This document shows, in pieces, positions 7,216 through 15,526 of a stretch of DNA of 64,000 nucleotides. The first letter of the stretch is position 1. Each line of letters opens with the position of its first letter. The position numbers and the translations under genes are program-made. The DNA comes from Tractidigestivibacter montrealensis (GTDB lineage: Bacteria; Actinomycetota; Coriobacteriia; Coriobacteriales; Atopobiaceae), in assembly GCF_024741235.1 (NCBI RefSeq), contig NZ_JANSKA010000005.1, positions 62,001-126,000 of the forward strand, written 5' to 3'. The notes beneath the pieces are model-generated. The model did no database searches and was not told the DNA's origin. It saw only the letters and a list, made by a program, of their open reading frames with translations.

Positions 7216-8331
7216 CTACTCGGCTGGATAGCTGAGCAGGGCGTCGAGAAGCACGAGGGCGCAGACGGCCTCGGCAACGGGCACGGCACGCGTGGCCACG
7301 CACGGGTCGTGGCGACCGTGCACGCTGAGCTTGGCGTTGGTGCCGCTCTCGAGGTCGACGGAATCCTGCTCGCGCGCGATGGACGAGGTTGGCTTCATGG
7401 CGATTCTAAAGAGCACGGGCGCACCGGTGGTGATGCCGCCAAGGATGCCGCCTGCATTGTTGGTCTTGGGCGTGGGGACGCCGTCGCGCATCTCGTAGGG
7501 GTCGTTGTTCTCGCTGCCATGGAGGCGGGCCACCTCAAAGCCGCGTCCGAACTCGATGCCCTTGACGGCGGGGATGCCAAACGCGGCCCGGGCAAGCATG
7601 TTCTCGATGCCGTCGAACATGGGCGAGCCTGCTCCGGCAGGCATGCCGCAGGCAACGCACTCGATGACGCCGCCAACGGAGTCAAGGCTGCGGCGGGCTT
7701 CGTCGATGGCGGCGAGCATGCGCGTGCCGGCATCCGCGTCGATTGTGGGGTAGCGCGGGCCAGCCGAGAGCGTGTCGAGCTGCTCGGCCAGGTGCGCCTG
7801 GGCTGCGGGGGAGTTGTCGAGGGCATCGAAGCGCTCGTCCTGGACGTTGGCAACGGAGAGCAGGTGGGCGCCAATGCGTACTCCGCGTGCCGCAAGCACC
7901 TGAAGGGCGATTCCACCCGCCACGCACAGGGGCGCGGTGAGACGGCCAGAGAAGTGCCCGCCGCCCGGGACGTCCTGGTTGCCGTGCCACTTCACCCATG
8001 CGGTGAGGTCTGCGTGGCCGGGACGCGGCACCTTGAGGAGGTTGGCATAGTCGCCCGAGCGCGTGTTGGTGTTCTCGATCACGGCGGCGAGGGGTGCTCC
8101 GCAGGTAGCGCCATGGACGTTCAGGCCGCTCACGATGCGGGGGCGGTCCTCCTCGCGGCGGGGCGTGGTCCAGCTCCCCTGGCCGGGGGCCCGGCGGGCC
8201 ATGAACGTGGCAAGGGCATCCTGGTCAACAACGATGCCCGAGGGCAGGCCCTCGACTACGCAGCCAATGGCGGGGGAGTGTGACTGTCCAAACACGGTGA
8301 CGCGAAGCGTCTGGCCAAAGCTCGAGGGCAT
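7216..8331 (-). CDS. aroC: Chorismate synthase
   Basis: Last common step: anti-elimination of phosphate from EPSP to give chorismate, using reduced FMN. 371 residues. Visible signatures are FGQSHSPAIG near the N-terminus with the conserved histidine, RRAPGQGSWTTPRREED, GGGHFSGRLTA, and NNAGGILGGITTG. The variants (QSHS instead of ESHG, HFSGRLTA instead of RSSARETA) mark a clostridial-like subtype rather than the classic actinobacterial one; this is my reading of the motif pattern. The start at 8331 lies only two bases after the aroA stop. It sits between aroA and pheA in the operon. Confidence 0.95.
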   Translation of the reverse strand: MPSSFGQTLRVTVFGQSHSPAIGCVVEGLPSGIVVDQDALATFMARRAPGQGSWTTPRREEDRPRIVSGLNVHGATCGAPLAAVIENTNTRSGDYANLLKVPRPGHADLTAWVKWHGNQDVPGGGHFSGRLTAPLCVAGGIALQVLAARGVRIGAHLLSVANVQDERFDALDNSPAAQAHLAEQLDTLSAGPRYPTIDADAGTRMLAAIDEARRSLDSVGGVIECVACGMPAGAGSPMFDGIENMLARAAFGIPAVKGIEFGRGFEVARLHGSENNDPYEMRDGVPTPKTNNAGGILGGITTGAPVLFRIAMKPTSSIAREQDSVDLESGTNAKLSVHGRHDPCVATRAVPVAEAVCALVLLDALLSYPAE

Positions 8332-8333
8332 CT

Positions 8334-9644
8334 CTAGCCTTTCTCTGCAATGCCTCCGAGGGCTCGGAAGTCCTCGAAGAAGCGTGGGTACGACTTGGCG
8401 ACGCACTCGGCGCCGCGGATGGTTGTGGGACCTGTTGCGTTGGCGCCGGCAATGGCGGCCATCATGGCGATGCGATGGTCGTTCGCCGTATCAACAACGC
8501 CTCCGGAAAGTGGTCCTGTGCCGTGGATGACAAGGGCGTCTGGCTCCTCGTCGACACTGGCACCCATGGCCGAGAGGGCCTCTCGCACGGTCTTCAGACG
8601 GTCTGACTCCTTGAGACGAAGGCGACCGGCGTTGGCGATGACCGTGGTGCCCATGGCGTTTGCGGCGATGGCGGCAAGCGGTGGCACGAGGTCCGGCGTG
8701 TCTCGCACGTCGATGGTGCGGCCGCGCAGCGCGTCGGGGGCAGTGGAGGCAACGTTGCCGGAGCGACCAACGCGGGCGCCAAACGCGGCGGCGCAGGCCA
8801 TGATCGCACGGTCGCCCTGGGCGCTCGCAAGGTCAAGCCCGCTCACCGAGACGCCCCCGGCAACGGCACCTGCCGCAAGCCAGAAGGCGGCGTTCGACCA
8901 GTCGCCCTCGACCGTTACGGTGCCCGGCGAGGCGGCGCCGCGGGCAGGCGAGACCGAGAGGACAGTTGCGCGGTCACCGTCCACGGTCTCGTGCGTGACG
9001 CCCACGTCGACGCCAAACTCGGCAAGCGCTCGAATGGTGAGGCGGATGTAGGAGCGCGACTCCACGGGCTCCGTGACCACGATCTCGCAGGGTGCCGAGA
9101 GGAGCGGCGCCGCCATGAGGAGTCCGCTCACGAACTGGGACGAGACGTTTCCGGGGATTGAGAAGCGGCCCGACAGGAGCGTGCCCGAGACCTCGAGGGG
9201 AAGCCTTCCGCGCGTGGAGAGCGTGACGCCATGGCAGACGAGCTCCTCATAGAGGGGCGAGAGCGGCCTCTCCGCTAGGCGGCCGTGACCATCGAGGCTG
9301 CCCCCGCGGCCAAGCGCGGCAACGATTGGCAGCATAAAGCGGAGTGTCGAGCCAGACTCGCCGCAGTCAAGGCGTGCCCCCGGCGTGGCCTGACGGATGT
9401 TGTCCGTGGCGCTTGTGCCGGGAAGCGGATTCACCCTAAAGCCAAGGCGCGTGCGTGCGATGCGCGCGCCGAGCGCCTCCAGGCAGCTAACGGTGGCATC
9501 GATGTCCCTGGACGTCGCGTTGCAGTTTATGTCCGTGGTCCCAGGGCAGAGCGCCGCCATGATGAGCAGCCTGTGCGCCATGGACTTCGAGGCGATAACG
9601 GGTATGGTGCCAAGGAGCGGTGCCGGGTGGATGGTCACGTCCAT
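8334..9644 (-). CDS. aroA: 3-phosphoshikimate 1-carboxyvinyltransferase (EPSP synthase)
   Basis: Transfers the enolpyruvyl group of PEP to shikimate-3-phosphate. 436 residues, normal length. Motifs: SKSMAHR near residues 19-25 (substrate loop), CGESGSTLRF (in place of the textbook GNAGTxxRP), VSSQFVSGLLMAAPLL, LKESDRL with the catalytic Glu/Arg region, and DHRIAMM. The ESGST and MAHR variants fit the divergent clostridial branch of the family. Its stop is two bases from the aroC start, and aroB ends 3 bases upstream of its own start. The protein should be soluble and cytosolic. Confidence 0.95.
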   Translation of the reverse strand: MDVTIHPAPLLGTIPVIASKSMAHRLLIMAALCPGTTDINCNATSRDIDATVSCLEALGARIARTRLGFRVNPLPGTSATDNIRQATPGARLDCGESGSTLRFMLPIVAALGRGGSLDGHGRLAERPLSPLYEELVCHGVTLSTRGRLPLEVSGTLLSGRFSIPGNVSSQFVSGLLMAAPLLSAPCEIVVTEPVESRSYIRLTIRALAEFGVDVGVTHETVDGDRATVLSVSPARGAASPGTVTVEGDWSNAAFWLAAGAVAGGVSVSGLDLASAQGDRAIMACAAAFGARVGRSGNVASTAPDALRGRTIDVRDTPDLVPPLAAIAANAMGTTVIANAGRLRLKESDRLKTVREALSAMGASVDEEPDALVIHGTGPLSGGVVDTANDHRIAMMAAIAGANATGPTTIRGAECVAKSYPRFFEDFRALGGIAEKG

Positions 9645-9647
9645 GCG

Positions 9648-10739
9648 CTACTCCCCGCAGCCGAGGTCGATCACGTGGCGGAGCTCCTCGAGCGAGACCC
9701 TGCGGAGCTCGACTGCGCCGATGCGCGTGGGCACCACGAGGGTCACGAAATCTGCGCGGCGCTTCTTGTCGCGCGACGCGTACTCGAGAAGCGTGTCATG
9801 GTCGATGTTCGTGTTGGTGGGAAGGCCGTAGGCTTCGACGCAGGAAACGATGCGGTCTGCGACGTCCTGCGCGCACCAGCCAAGGCGTGCTGAGGCGCGT
9901 GCAACGCAGCAGAGGCCTGCCGCGACGCAGCTCCCGTGCCCCAGCCTGAAGTCGCTTGCCGCCTCGATGGCGTGGCCGATGGTGTGCCCCAGGTTAAGCG
10001 TCTGGCGCCTTTCGTGTTCCTGCTCGTCTGCGTCGACCACGTCGCGCTTGATCTCGACGTTTCTTGCAACGATGCCCACGAGCTTGTCGGGGTCAAAGCC
10101 GGGCGCGCACACGGGGTCCTTGCGCAGCATGTCGAAGAGCTTCTCATCTGCAAGCACGCCGTGCTTGATCATCTCGCCGCACGAGTCGCGCAGCAACTCG
10201 TGCGAGACGGTGGCCAGGCAGTCGATGTCGGCAACGACAAGCAATGGCTGCAGGAAGGCGCCGGCAAGGTTCTTGCCGGCCTCCAGGTCCACGGCAGTCT
10301 TGCCGCCCACGGACGAGTCGACCATCGCGAGGAGCGACGTGGGAACCTGGACTACCTGAATGCCACGCTGGTACAGGGCTGCGGCAAGGCCGGCCATGTC
10401 ACCCGTGACGCCTCCGCCCACGGCAACGACGGCATCTGAGCGCGTGAGGCCCGCCTGCGCCATGCGCTCGAGGATGTCTCCCAAAGTCGAGAGGCGCTTG
10501 TGCTCCTCGCCCGCGGGGAAGGCGATGGCCGAGACCGCAATGCCCGCTGCCCCAAGTGACTCCTCGACTGGCTTCGCGTAGAGCGGCGCCACGTTTGAGT
10601 CCGAGACGAGGGCAACATGCGTGACCTTGGGGCATGCCTTTGCGACAAGAGAGCCCGCTGAACCGAGAAGTCCGCGGCCAACGTGGACCTCGTACGAGCG
10701 GGAGGGCGTGTGTACGGGAATGACGTGGGTCTCACTCAT
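9648..10739 (-). CDS. aroB: 3-dehydroquinate synthase
   Basis: NAD- and metal-dependent cyclisation of DAHP to 3-dehydroquinate, the second shikimate step. 363 residues. The nucleotide and metal site motifs are AVGGGVTGDMAGLAAA, VPTSLLAMVDSSVGGKTAVD and NLGHTIGHAIE with the zinc-ligand histidines. The start overlaps the tyrA stop by four bases (ATGA), implying coupled translation. No sign of fusion with aroK, which is a separate arrangement in some bacteria; here the kinase is fused to AroE instead. Confidence 0.95.
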   Translation of the reverse strand: MSETHVIPVHTPSRSYEVHVGRGLLGSAGSLVAKACPKVTHVALVSDSNVAPLYAKPVEESLGAAGIAVSAIAFPAGEEHKRLSTLGDILERMAQAGLTRSDAVVAVGGGVTGDMAGLAAALYQRGIQVVQVPTSLLAMVDSSVGGKTAVDLEAGKNLAGAFLQPLLVVADIDCLATVSHELLRDSCGEMIKHGVLADEKLFDMLRKDPVCAPGFDPDKLVGIVARNVEIKRDVVDADEQEHERRQTLNLGHTIGHAIEAASDFRLGHGSCVAAGLCCVARASARLGWCAQDVADRIVSCVEAYGLPTNTNIDHDTLLEYASRDKKRRADFVTLVVPTRIGAVELRRVSLEELRHVIDLGCGE

Positions 10740-11620
10740 CGGGCCTCGGCCTCCCTCTTGAGGCGGTCGCCCTCCGCGAGTAGCGTCTGGAGTTTCTCGG
10801 CATCGCGGGCGTCGATGGCGTCCTTGTAAGCCTGGAGATTCTCGATGATGGTACCTACCTCGCGCGAGAGGTTGTCGGCGTTGTCAAGGAAGAGTTCGGT
10901 CCACATGGGGGCGTTGAGGCGCGCCACACGCGTGAGGTCCTTGTACGAGCCGGCCGAGAAGCCCTTATGCTCCTGTGCCGTGGGGCTCTTGACGTAGGCA
11001 TTGGAAACCACGTGCGCGAGCTGCGAGGTGTAGGCAATCATGCGGTCATGGTTCTCGGCCGTGGAGAGCGTGAACGAGCCAAAGCCGCAGGGTTCGAGCA
11101 GGTGCTTCAGGCGCTCCAGGATTGCCACGCGCTCGAAGTCGTCCATCTGAGGGGGCACCACGACCATGGGCGCGTTGTGGAACATGTTCGCGCGGGCGTG
11201 CGCGAAACCGGAGTACTGGGTACCCGCCATGGGGTGGCAGCCAACGAAGGTCCAGGGCTGTCCCTCGGATATCTTGCCGCAGCGCTCGCAGATGATGCGC
11301 TTGACGCCTACGGTGTCGATGACGATGGCACCCGGAGAGATAAGGTGTGCCATCTCGCCCAGCCAGTCGATGCTCACCTGAGGGTAGCCCGCAAGGATGA
11401 TGAGCTCGCAGGTGGGAATCGTCTCGTCGGTGAGCTCGCCGGCGATGGTCTCAATCTCTGCCATCTCGGTGACGGAATGCGTGCGGTTCCAGCCGTACAC
11501 CTCGCGCCCCGCTGCCGCGAGGGCCTTGGCAAACGAGCCGCCCATGAGGCCCAGGCCAACGACGCCCACGCGGTCGGGGACAAAGGTGGAGGAACCGGAG
11601 CGCTGGTTATTCTCGGCCAT
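10736..11620 (-). CDS. tyrA: Prephenate dehydrogenase
   Basis: NAD(P)-dependent oxidative decarboxylation of prephenate to 4-hydroxyphenylpyruvate for tyrosine. 294 residues: an N-terminal Rossmann motif GVVGLGLMGGSFAKAL, then GCHPMAGTQYSGF with the catalytic histidine, and the all-helical dimerisation domain. No ACT domain is present, so allosteric control may come from elsewhere. ATG 11620 overlaps the upstream TGA (TGATG) and has AGGAGG 7 bases before it; an adjacent GTG at 11623 is the alternative. It lies second in the aromatic operon, directly after DAHP synthase. Confidence 0.93.
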   Translation of the reverse strand: MAENNQRSGSSTFVPDRVGVVGLGLMGGSFAKALAAAGREVYGWNRTHSVTEMAEIETIAGELTDETIPTCELIILAGYPQVSIDWLGEMAHLISPGAIVIDTVGVKRIICERCGKISEGQPWTFVGCHPMAGTQYSGFAHARANMFHNAPMVVVPPQMDDFERVAILERLKHLLEPCGFGSFTLSTAENHDRMIAYTSQLAHVVSNAYVKSPTAQEHKGFSAGSYKDLTRVARLNAPMWTELFLDNADNLSREVGTIIENLQAYKDAIDARDAEKLQTLLAEGDRLKREAEAR

Positions 11621-12648
11621 CACTTTGCCTCCTCGACGGGTGCGTTCACAGCCTCGCGGATGAGGCGGATGCGGCGCATGGCGTCGTCGAACTGGGCCGG
11701 GGTGAGCGCCTGGGCTCCGTCGGACCAGGCCTCGCTGGGGTTGTCGTGGACCTCGATCTCAAGGCCGTCTGCGCCCGCGGCCGTTGCGGCGTATGCCGCC
11801 GACCGCACGTAGCGGGTGTAGCCCGTGGCGTGGCTGGGGTCGCCAACAACCGGCAGGTGGGAGAGGTGGTGCAGGACGGGGATTGCGTTCACGTCAAAGG
11901 TGTTTCTCGTGCGCGTCTCGAACGTGCGGATGCCGCGCTCGCACAGGATTACGTTGGGGTTGCCCTCGCTCATGATGTACTCGGCGCCCATGAGGAGCTC
12001 GTCGATGGTCTCGGAGAGGCCGCGCTTGAGAAGCACTGGCACCTGGGTCTTGCCCACCTCGCGGAGCAGGGGGAAGTTCTGGGCGTTGCGGGCGCCAATC
12101 TGCATGACGTCGATGCCCTTGTCGAGGAAGAGCTGGACGTCGCGCGGGTCCATGACCTCGGTCACGATGGGCATGTCAAGCTCGGCGGACGCCTCGGCGA
12201 GAAGGTCGAGGCCCCTCTCGCCCATGCCCTGATAGGAGTACGGGCTGGTACGGGGCTTGTAGGCGCCGCCGCGGAGCATGGTTGCCCCGGAGGCCTTGAC
12301 GGCACGCGCTATTTCGAAGAGGTTCTTGCCTTCCACGGAGCAGGGGCCGGCGATGACCTGGAAGTTGCCGCCGCCGATCTTCACGCCGTGGCCGCAGTCA
12401 ACCACCGTATCCTCGGGGTGGAACTTGCGGTTGGCCTTCTTGAAGGGCTCCGAGACGCGCTGGACGCGTTCGATGATGTCCATCGACTCGAGGAGGAAGG
12501 GGTCAATCTGGGTGGTGTCGCCAATGATGCCGACGATGGTTTCGTTGTCGCCCTGGGACACGTTGGTCTTGAAGCCGCGTCCTTCGATCCACTTGACGAA
12601 GTGGTCAAGCTGGTCTTGGGTGGCCGTCTCTTTAACTACTGCAATCAT
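11620..12648 (-). CDS. aroF: 3-deoxy-7-phosphoheptulonate synthase with N-terminal FL domain
   Basis: Commits PEP and erythrose-4-phosphate to the shikimate pathway. 342 residues: an N-terminal ferredoxin-like regulatory domain (residues ~1-70) and a type I-beta (KDO8P-synthase-like) barrel with VIAGPCSVEG, LRGGAYKPRTSPYSYQG, GARNAQNF and PVVGDPSHATG. In characterised relatives the N-terminal domain confers Tyr/Phe feedback. ATG 12648 is chosen; an in-frame ATG at 12699 lacks a ribosome site. It is the first gene of the aromatic operon. Its leader (12649-12789) can form several small hairpins (e.g. GCAGG/CCTGC and GGCCGC/GCGGCC), but I found no T-box core or aromatic leader peptide. The exact paralogue name (aroF/aroG) is arbitrary. 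Confidence 0.93.
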   Translation of the reverse strand: MIAVVKETATQDQLDHFVKWIEGRGFKTNVSQGDNETIVGIIGDTTQIDPFLLESMDIIERVQRVSEPFKKANRKFHPEDTVVDCGHGVKIGGGNFQVIAGPCSVEGKNLFEIARAVKASGATMLRGGAYKPRTSPYSYQGMGERGLDLLAEASAELDMPIVTEVMDPRDVQLFLDKGIDVMQIGARNAQNFPLLREVGKTQVPVLLKRGLSETIDELLMGAEYIMSEGNPNVILCERGIRTFETRTRNTFDVNAIPVLHHLSHLPVVGDPSHATGYTRYVRSAAYAATAAGADGLEIEVHDNPSEAWSDGAQALTPAQFDDAMRRIRLIREAVNAPVEEAK

Positions 12649-12789
12649 GGTGGCATGCCTTTCCGAGGCCGCGTGTGGGCAGCGGCCGTCTTGTCGCATA
12701 GGGATTGGAATGCTACCACGGAGGAGTCCCTTTGCAGGGCTTGTGCCTGCGGCGTTAACAAAGGCGAACTATTGCTCGGCCCCTCAGGC

Positions 12790-12823
12790 AAAAAGAAAGC
12801 CCAGGACGAAAAGCGCCCTGGGC
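12790..12823 (-). terminator. Intrinsic terminator of tRNA-Arg
   Basis: A 7-bp GC stem (GCCCAGG/CCTGGGC, 12817-12823 with 12799-12805) with an 11-base loop is followed on the minus strand by TTTCTTTTT (12790-12798). It sits 12 bases beyond the tRNA 3' end. Confidence 0.85.
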
Positions 12824-12835
12824 TGCGTATGCACC

Positions 12836-12912
12836 TGGTGACCCCGGTGGGGTTCGAACCCACGACCTTTCGCTCCGGAGGCGAACGCTCTAATCCACTG
12901 AGCTACGGGGCC
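12836..12912 (-). tRNA. tRNA-Arg (anticodon CCG)
   Basis: Full cloverleaf on the minus strand: the acceptor GGCCCCG pairs with CGGGGTC, followed by the D-arm GCTC...GAGC, the anticodon stem TTCGC/GCGAA around loop CTCCGGA (anticodon CCG, reads CGG), and the T-arm GTGGG TTCGAAC CCCAC. The discriminator is A and the CCA end is encoded (12836-12838). It is followed by a clear terminator and preceded by a TATAAT element, so it is an independent unit. Confidence 0.95.
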
Positions 12913-12923
12913 AACGGCCTTTG

Positions 12924-12929
12924 ATTATA
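12924..12929 (-). promoter_or_regulatory. -10 element of tRNA-Arg
   Basis: TATAAT on the minus strand ends 11 bases upstream of the tRNA 5' end, a fitting distance for a tRNA promoter. No good -35 hexamer is visible at 16-18 bases. Confidence 0.5.
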
Positions 12930-13081
12930 GGCAAACGTCCCAACTTGGCTACCGTCACCGCGGATTGACATCGTCACGACTCGCCCACAACACCCAAGTC
13001 GATCCGCGCCCGTTTGGGCCGCTCGCATACAATGGACATTCGGCACCCGCTGCCCTGCGGCAGCCTAAGCGAGGGGAGACC

Positions 13082-15526
13082 ATGACGCGTAACACCACAC
13101 CTGCCACCGGGGACAAGCCCAAGACAAACGTCGAGGGTCTCTCTTCCGCCGAGGTCGAGGAGCGCGTCGCCGCCGGGAAGACCAACGCCAACACCGACGT
13201 CAAAACAAAATCCGTGCGCCGGATTCTGGCCGAGCACACGTTTACCCTCTTCAACGGCGTCAACGTTGGCATGGCGGTTCTCGTGGCTATCACGGGCCAG
13301 TGGCGAAACCTGCTCTTCATGGGCGTGGTGATCTGCAACCTGGTCATCGGCGTCTTCCAGGAGATCCGTGCCAAGCGCATGGTCGACAGGCTCTCGATCC
13401 TAACCGAGAAGCGCGTCCGCGTGATGCGCTACGGCCAGATGGTGGAGCTGCTTCCCTCGGAGCTGGTGCTCGACGACTGCATTCTCCTGGCGCATGGCGA
13501 GCAGGTCCCCGCAGACTCCGTGGTGCTCAGGGGTCAGGTCCACATGGACGAGTCCCTCCTCACGGGCGAGAGCCGCCCCGTTCCAAAGGGACCCGGCGAC
13601 ACGCTTCTAAGCGGCAGCTTCATTGACTCTGGTGACCTTCTCGCCCGCGTGACCAAGGTGGGGCAGGATGGCTATGCCGCGCGCATCAACGCCGAGGCCA
13701 AGTACGTGAAGCCCGTGCGCTCCCAGATTCTCGACTCGCTGAGGGCAATCATTCGGCTGGGCACCTATGCGCTCTTCCCGCTTGGTATTGGCCTCTTCCT
13801 GCGCACGCTCTTCATGGACGGCGCCACGCTCGACGACGCCATCCTCTCGGCTGTTGCCGCCGTGGTGGGCATGATTCCGCAGGGCCTGGTGCTTCTCACA
13901 TCGAGCATCCTTGCCATTGCCACTACGCGCCTGGCCTCGCGCAAGGTCCTCGTGCAGCAGACCTACTGCGTGGAGACGCTTGCGCGCGTGGACACGCTGT
14001 GCCTAGACAAGACGGGCACCATCACCACGGGTCGCATGGAGGTCTCGCACGTCAAACCGGCTTCCGGCCATACGGTGGGCGAGGTCGACCGGGCCCTGGC
14101 AGAGGTCGTCCGCGCGTCCGAGGGGGACGCCAACGACACTGCCCAGGCACTTCTCGCCCACGCTCACAAGGCGGGCGTCGAGAGGGGAGGGGCGCCGCTG
14201 CGCGTGGTTCCCTTCAACTCCCGGCGCAAGTGCTCTGGCTGCGTGACGGCGGGAGGCCAAGCCATTGTCCTGGGTGCCGCTCGCTTTGTGCTGGACGAGA
14301 AGGGCGTGGCCCAGGCGGCGGACCTTGCAGCCGGCTTCGACCCCTGCGAGCGCGTTCTTGTCGTCTGCGAGGTCGCGGGCTTCGACGGCGAGGGTGCACC
14401 CCTTGGCGAGGCCGCGCTTCTCGGCGTGGTTGGCATTCAGGACGAGCTTCGCGCCACGGCCCCACAGACCATACGCTACTTCATCGAGCAGGGCGTCGAC
14501 CTGCGCGTCATCTCTGGTGACGATCCGGCGACCGTCTCAGCCATCGCGGCAAGGGCGGGCGTTCCCCATGCGGAGCAGGCCGTTGACGCAACGACGCTCA
14601 AGACCGAGGCGGACCTCGCTGCCGCTGCTCGCCGCTACCACGTCTTTGGCCGGGTGACGCCCGAACAGAAGCGCGCGCTCGTGCGGGCCCTCCGCGCGGA
14701 CGGCCATGTGGTTGCCATGACGGGCGACGGCGTGAATGACGTGCTCGCGCTGCGCGAGGCGGACTGCTCTATCTCGGTTGCGTCTGGCTCTGCCGCGGCG
14801 CGCAACGTCTCGGAGATCGTCCTTGCGGACAACGACTTCTCACACATGCCGGAGGTCGTGGCCGAGGGGCGCCGCTCGATCAACAACCTCCAGCGCTCCG
14901 CCTCGCTCTTCCTCGTGAAAACCGTCTATACGGCGCTGCTCGCCCTCGTCTGCATCTTCTTTCCGCCATACCCCTTCATCCCCATACAGATGTCGCTCAT
15001 CTCGTCTGCCATCATTGGCATCCCGTCGTTTGTCCTTGCGCTGGAGCCAAACCACGACCGCGTGAGCGGCGGCTTCCTTGGACATGTGCTGGCGCGTTCG
15101 CTCCCCGCGTCGGCTGGCATCACGGTGGCGCTTGTGGTGGCGCTTGCCGCCGAGCGCATCATGCCCATGGACTTTGCCGAGACCTCGACCGTCTGCATGC
15201 TGCTCGTTGCAATCGTGGGCATCCGTCTTATCTGGCGCATCTCTCAGCCCCTGACCCCGCTTCGCACCGCTCTTCTCATAACGGTTGCGGCGATTGTTGC
15301 CGTCGGGTGTACGGTCTTTGGCGCCTTCTTCATGGTGGCTCCCCTCACGCTTAGTATGTGTGTCTTGGTCATCGTCACGGGCGCGCTCTCGTGCGTCCTG
15401 TTCGATACGCTCTTCAACCGCTCGATAGCCCTTGCCAATTCTGGTGGGGGCATTGCCCGCCTTGCGGACAGACTGGAGGAGACCCATGTCGCTCACAGAA
15501 GGAACGCCAAGCACCAGGGAGTTTAG
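13082..15526 (+). CDS. HAD-IC family P-type cation-transporting ATPase (CtpE-like)
   Basis: Membrane ion pump energised by ATP, 814 residues. Order: N-terminal actuator region with TGES (161-164), phosphorylation motif DKTGTIT with Asp309, nucleotide domain, hinge MTGDGVNDVLAL, and about ten hydrophobic segments including a C-terminal bundle. The fourth-helix motif is GMIPQGLVLLTS, where CtpE-type calcium pumps have PEG, so the transported ion is not certain. No N-terminal heavy-metal domain is present. ATG 13082 has GGGGAG just upstream. The last 41 bases overlap the start of aconitase in another frame, so the two are probably co-expressed. Family certain; ion specificity unknown (Ca or Mg most likely by family). 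Confidence 0.85.
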   Translation: MTRNTTPATGDKPKTNVEGLSSAEVEERVAAGKTNANTDVKTKSVRRILAEHTFTLFNGVNVGMAVLVAITGQWRNLLFMGVVICNLVIGVFQEIRAKRMVDRLSILTEKRVRVMRYGQMVELLPSELVLDDCILLAHGEQVPADSVVLRGQVHMDESLLTGESRPVPKGPGDTLLSGSFIDSGDLLARVTKVGQDGYAARINAEAKYVKPVRSQILDSLRAIIRLGTYALFPLGIGLFLRTLFMDGATLDDAILSAVAAVVGMIPQGLVLLTSSILAIATTRLASRKVLVQQTYCVETLARVDTLCLDKTGTITTGRMEVSHVKPASGHTVGEVDRALAEVVRASEGDANDTAQALLAHAHKAGVERGGAPLRVVPFNSRRKCSGCVTAGGQAIVLGAARFVLDEKGVAQAADLAAGFDPCERVLVVCEVAGFDGEGAPLGEAALLGVVGIQDELRATAPQTIRYFIEQGVDLRVISGDDPATVSAIAARAGVPHAEQAVDATTLKTEADLAAAARRYHVFGRVTPEQKRALVRALRADGHVVAMTGDGVNDVLALREADCSISVASGSAAARNVSEIVLADNDFSHMPEVVAEGRRSINNLQRSASLFLVKTVYTALLALVCIFFPPYPFIPIQMSLISSAIIGIPSFVLALEPNHDRVSGGFLGHVLARSLPASAGITVALVVALAAERIMPMDFAETSTVCMLLVAIVGIRLIWRISQPLTPLRTALLITVAAIVAVGCTVFGAFFMVAPLTLSMCVLVIVTGALSCVLFDTLFNRSIALANSGGGIARLADRLEETHVAHRRNAKHQGV

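Noticed and set aside
5887-8283. A 798-codon open frame on the plus strand opposite aroE-pheA-aroC
   Set aside because: It is antisense to three genes with intact catalytic motifs, has no recognisable domain, and its composition (Ala/Val/Gly/His/Arg) is what GC-rich antisense frames give. Similar long antisense frames occur opposite ppdK, proA and the ABC ATPase.
12649-12789. T-box or peptide attenuator upstream of aroF
   Set aside because: A GTGGTAGCAT stretch superficially resembles the T-box core but lacks the pairing context, and there is no run of Phe or Tyr codons.
12965-12970. Perfect TTGACA as -35 for the P-type ATPase
   Set aside because: At 17 bases the sequence is CAACAC, not a -10. 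The better -10-like TACAAT at 13028 is far too distant to pair with it.
13082-15526. Heavy-metal (CPx-type) ATPase
   Set aside because: There is no CPC/CPH motif in the fourth helix and no N-terminal metal-binding domain; the hinge GDGVNDVLAL fits the CtpE-like group.
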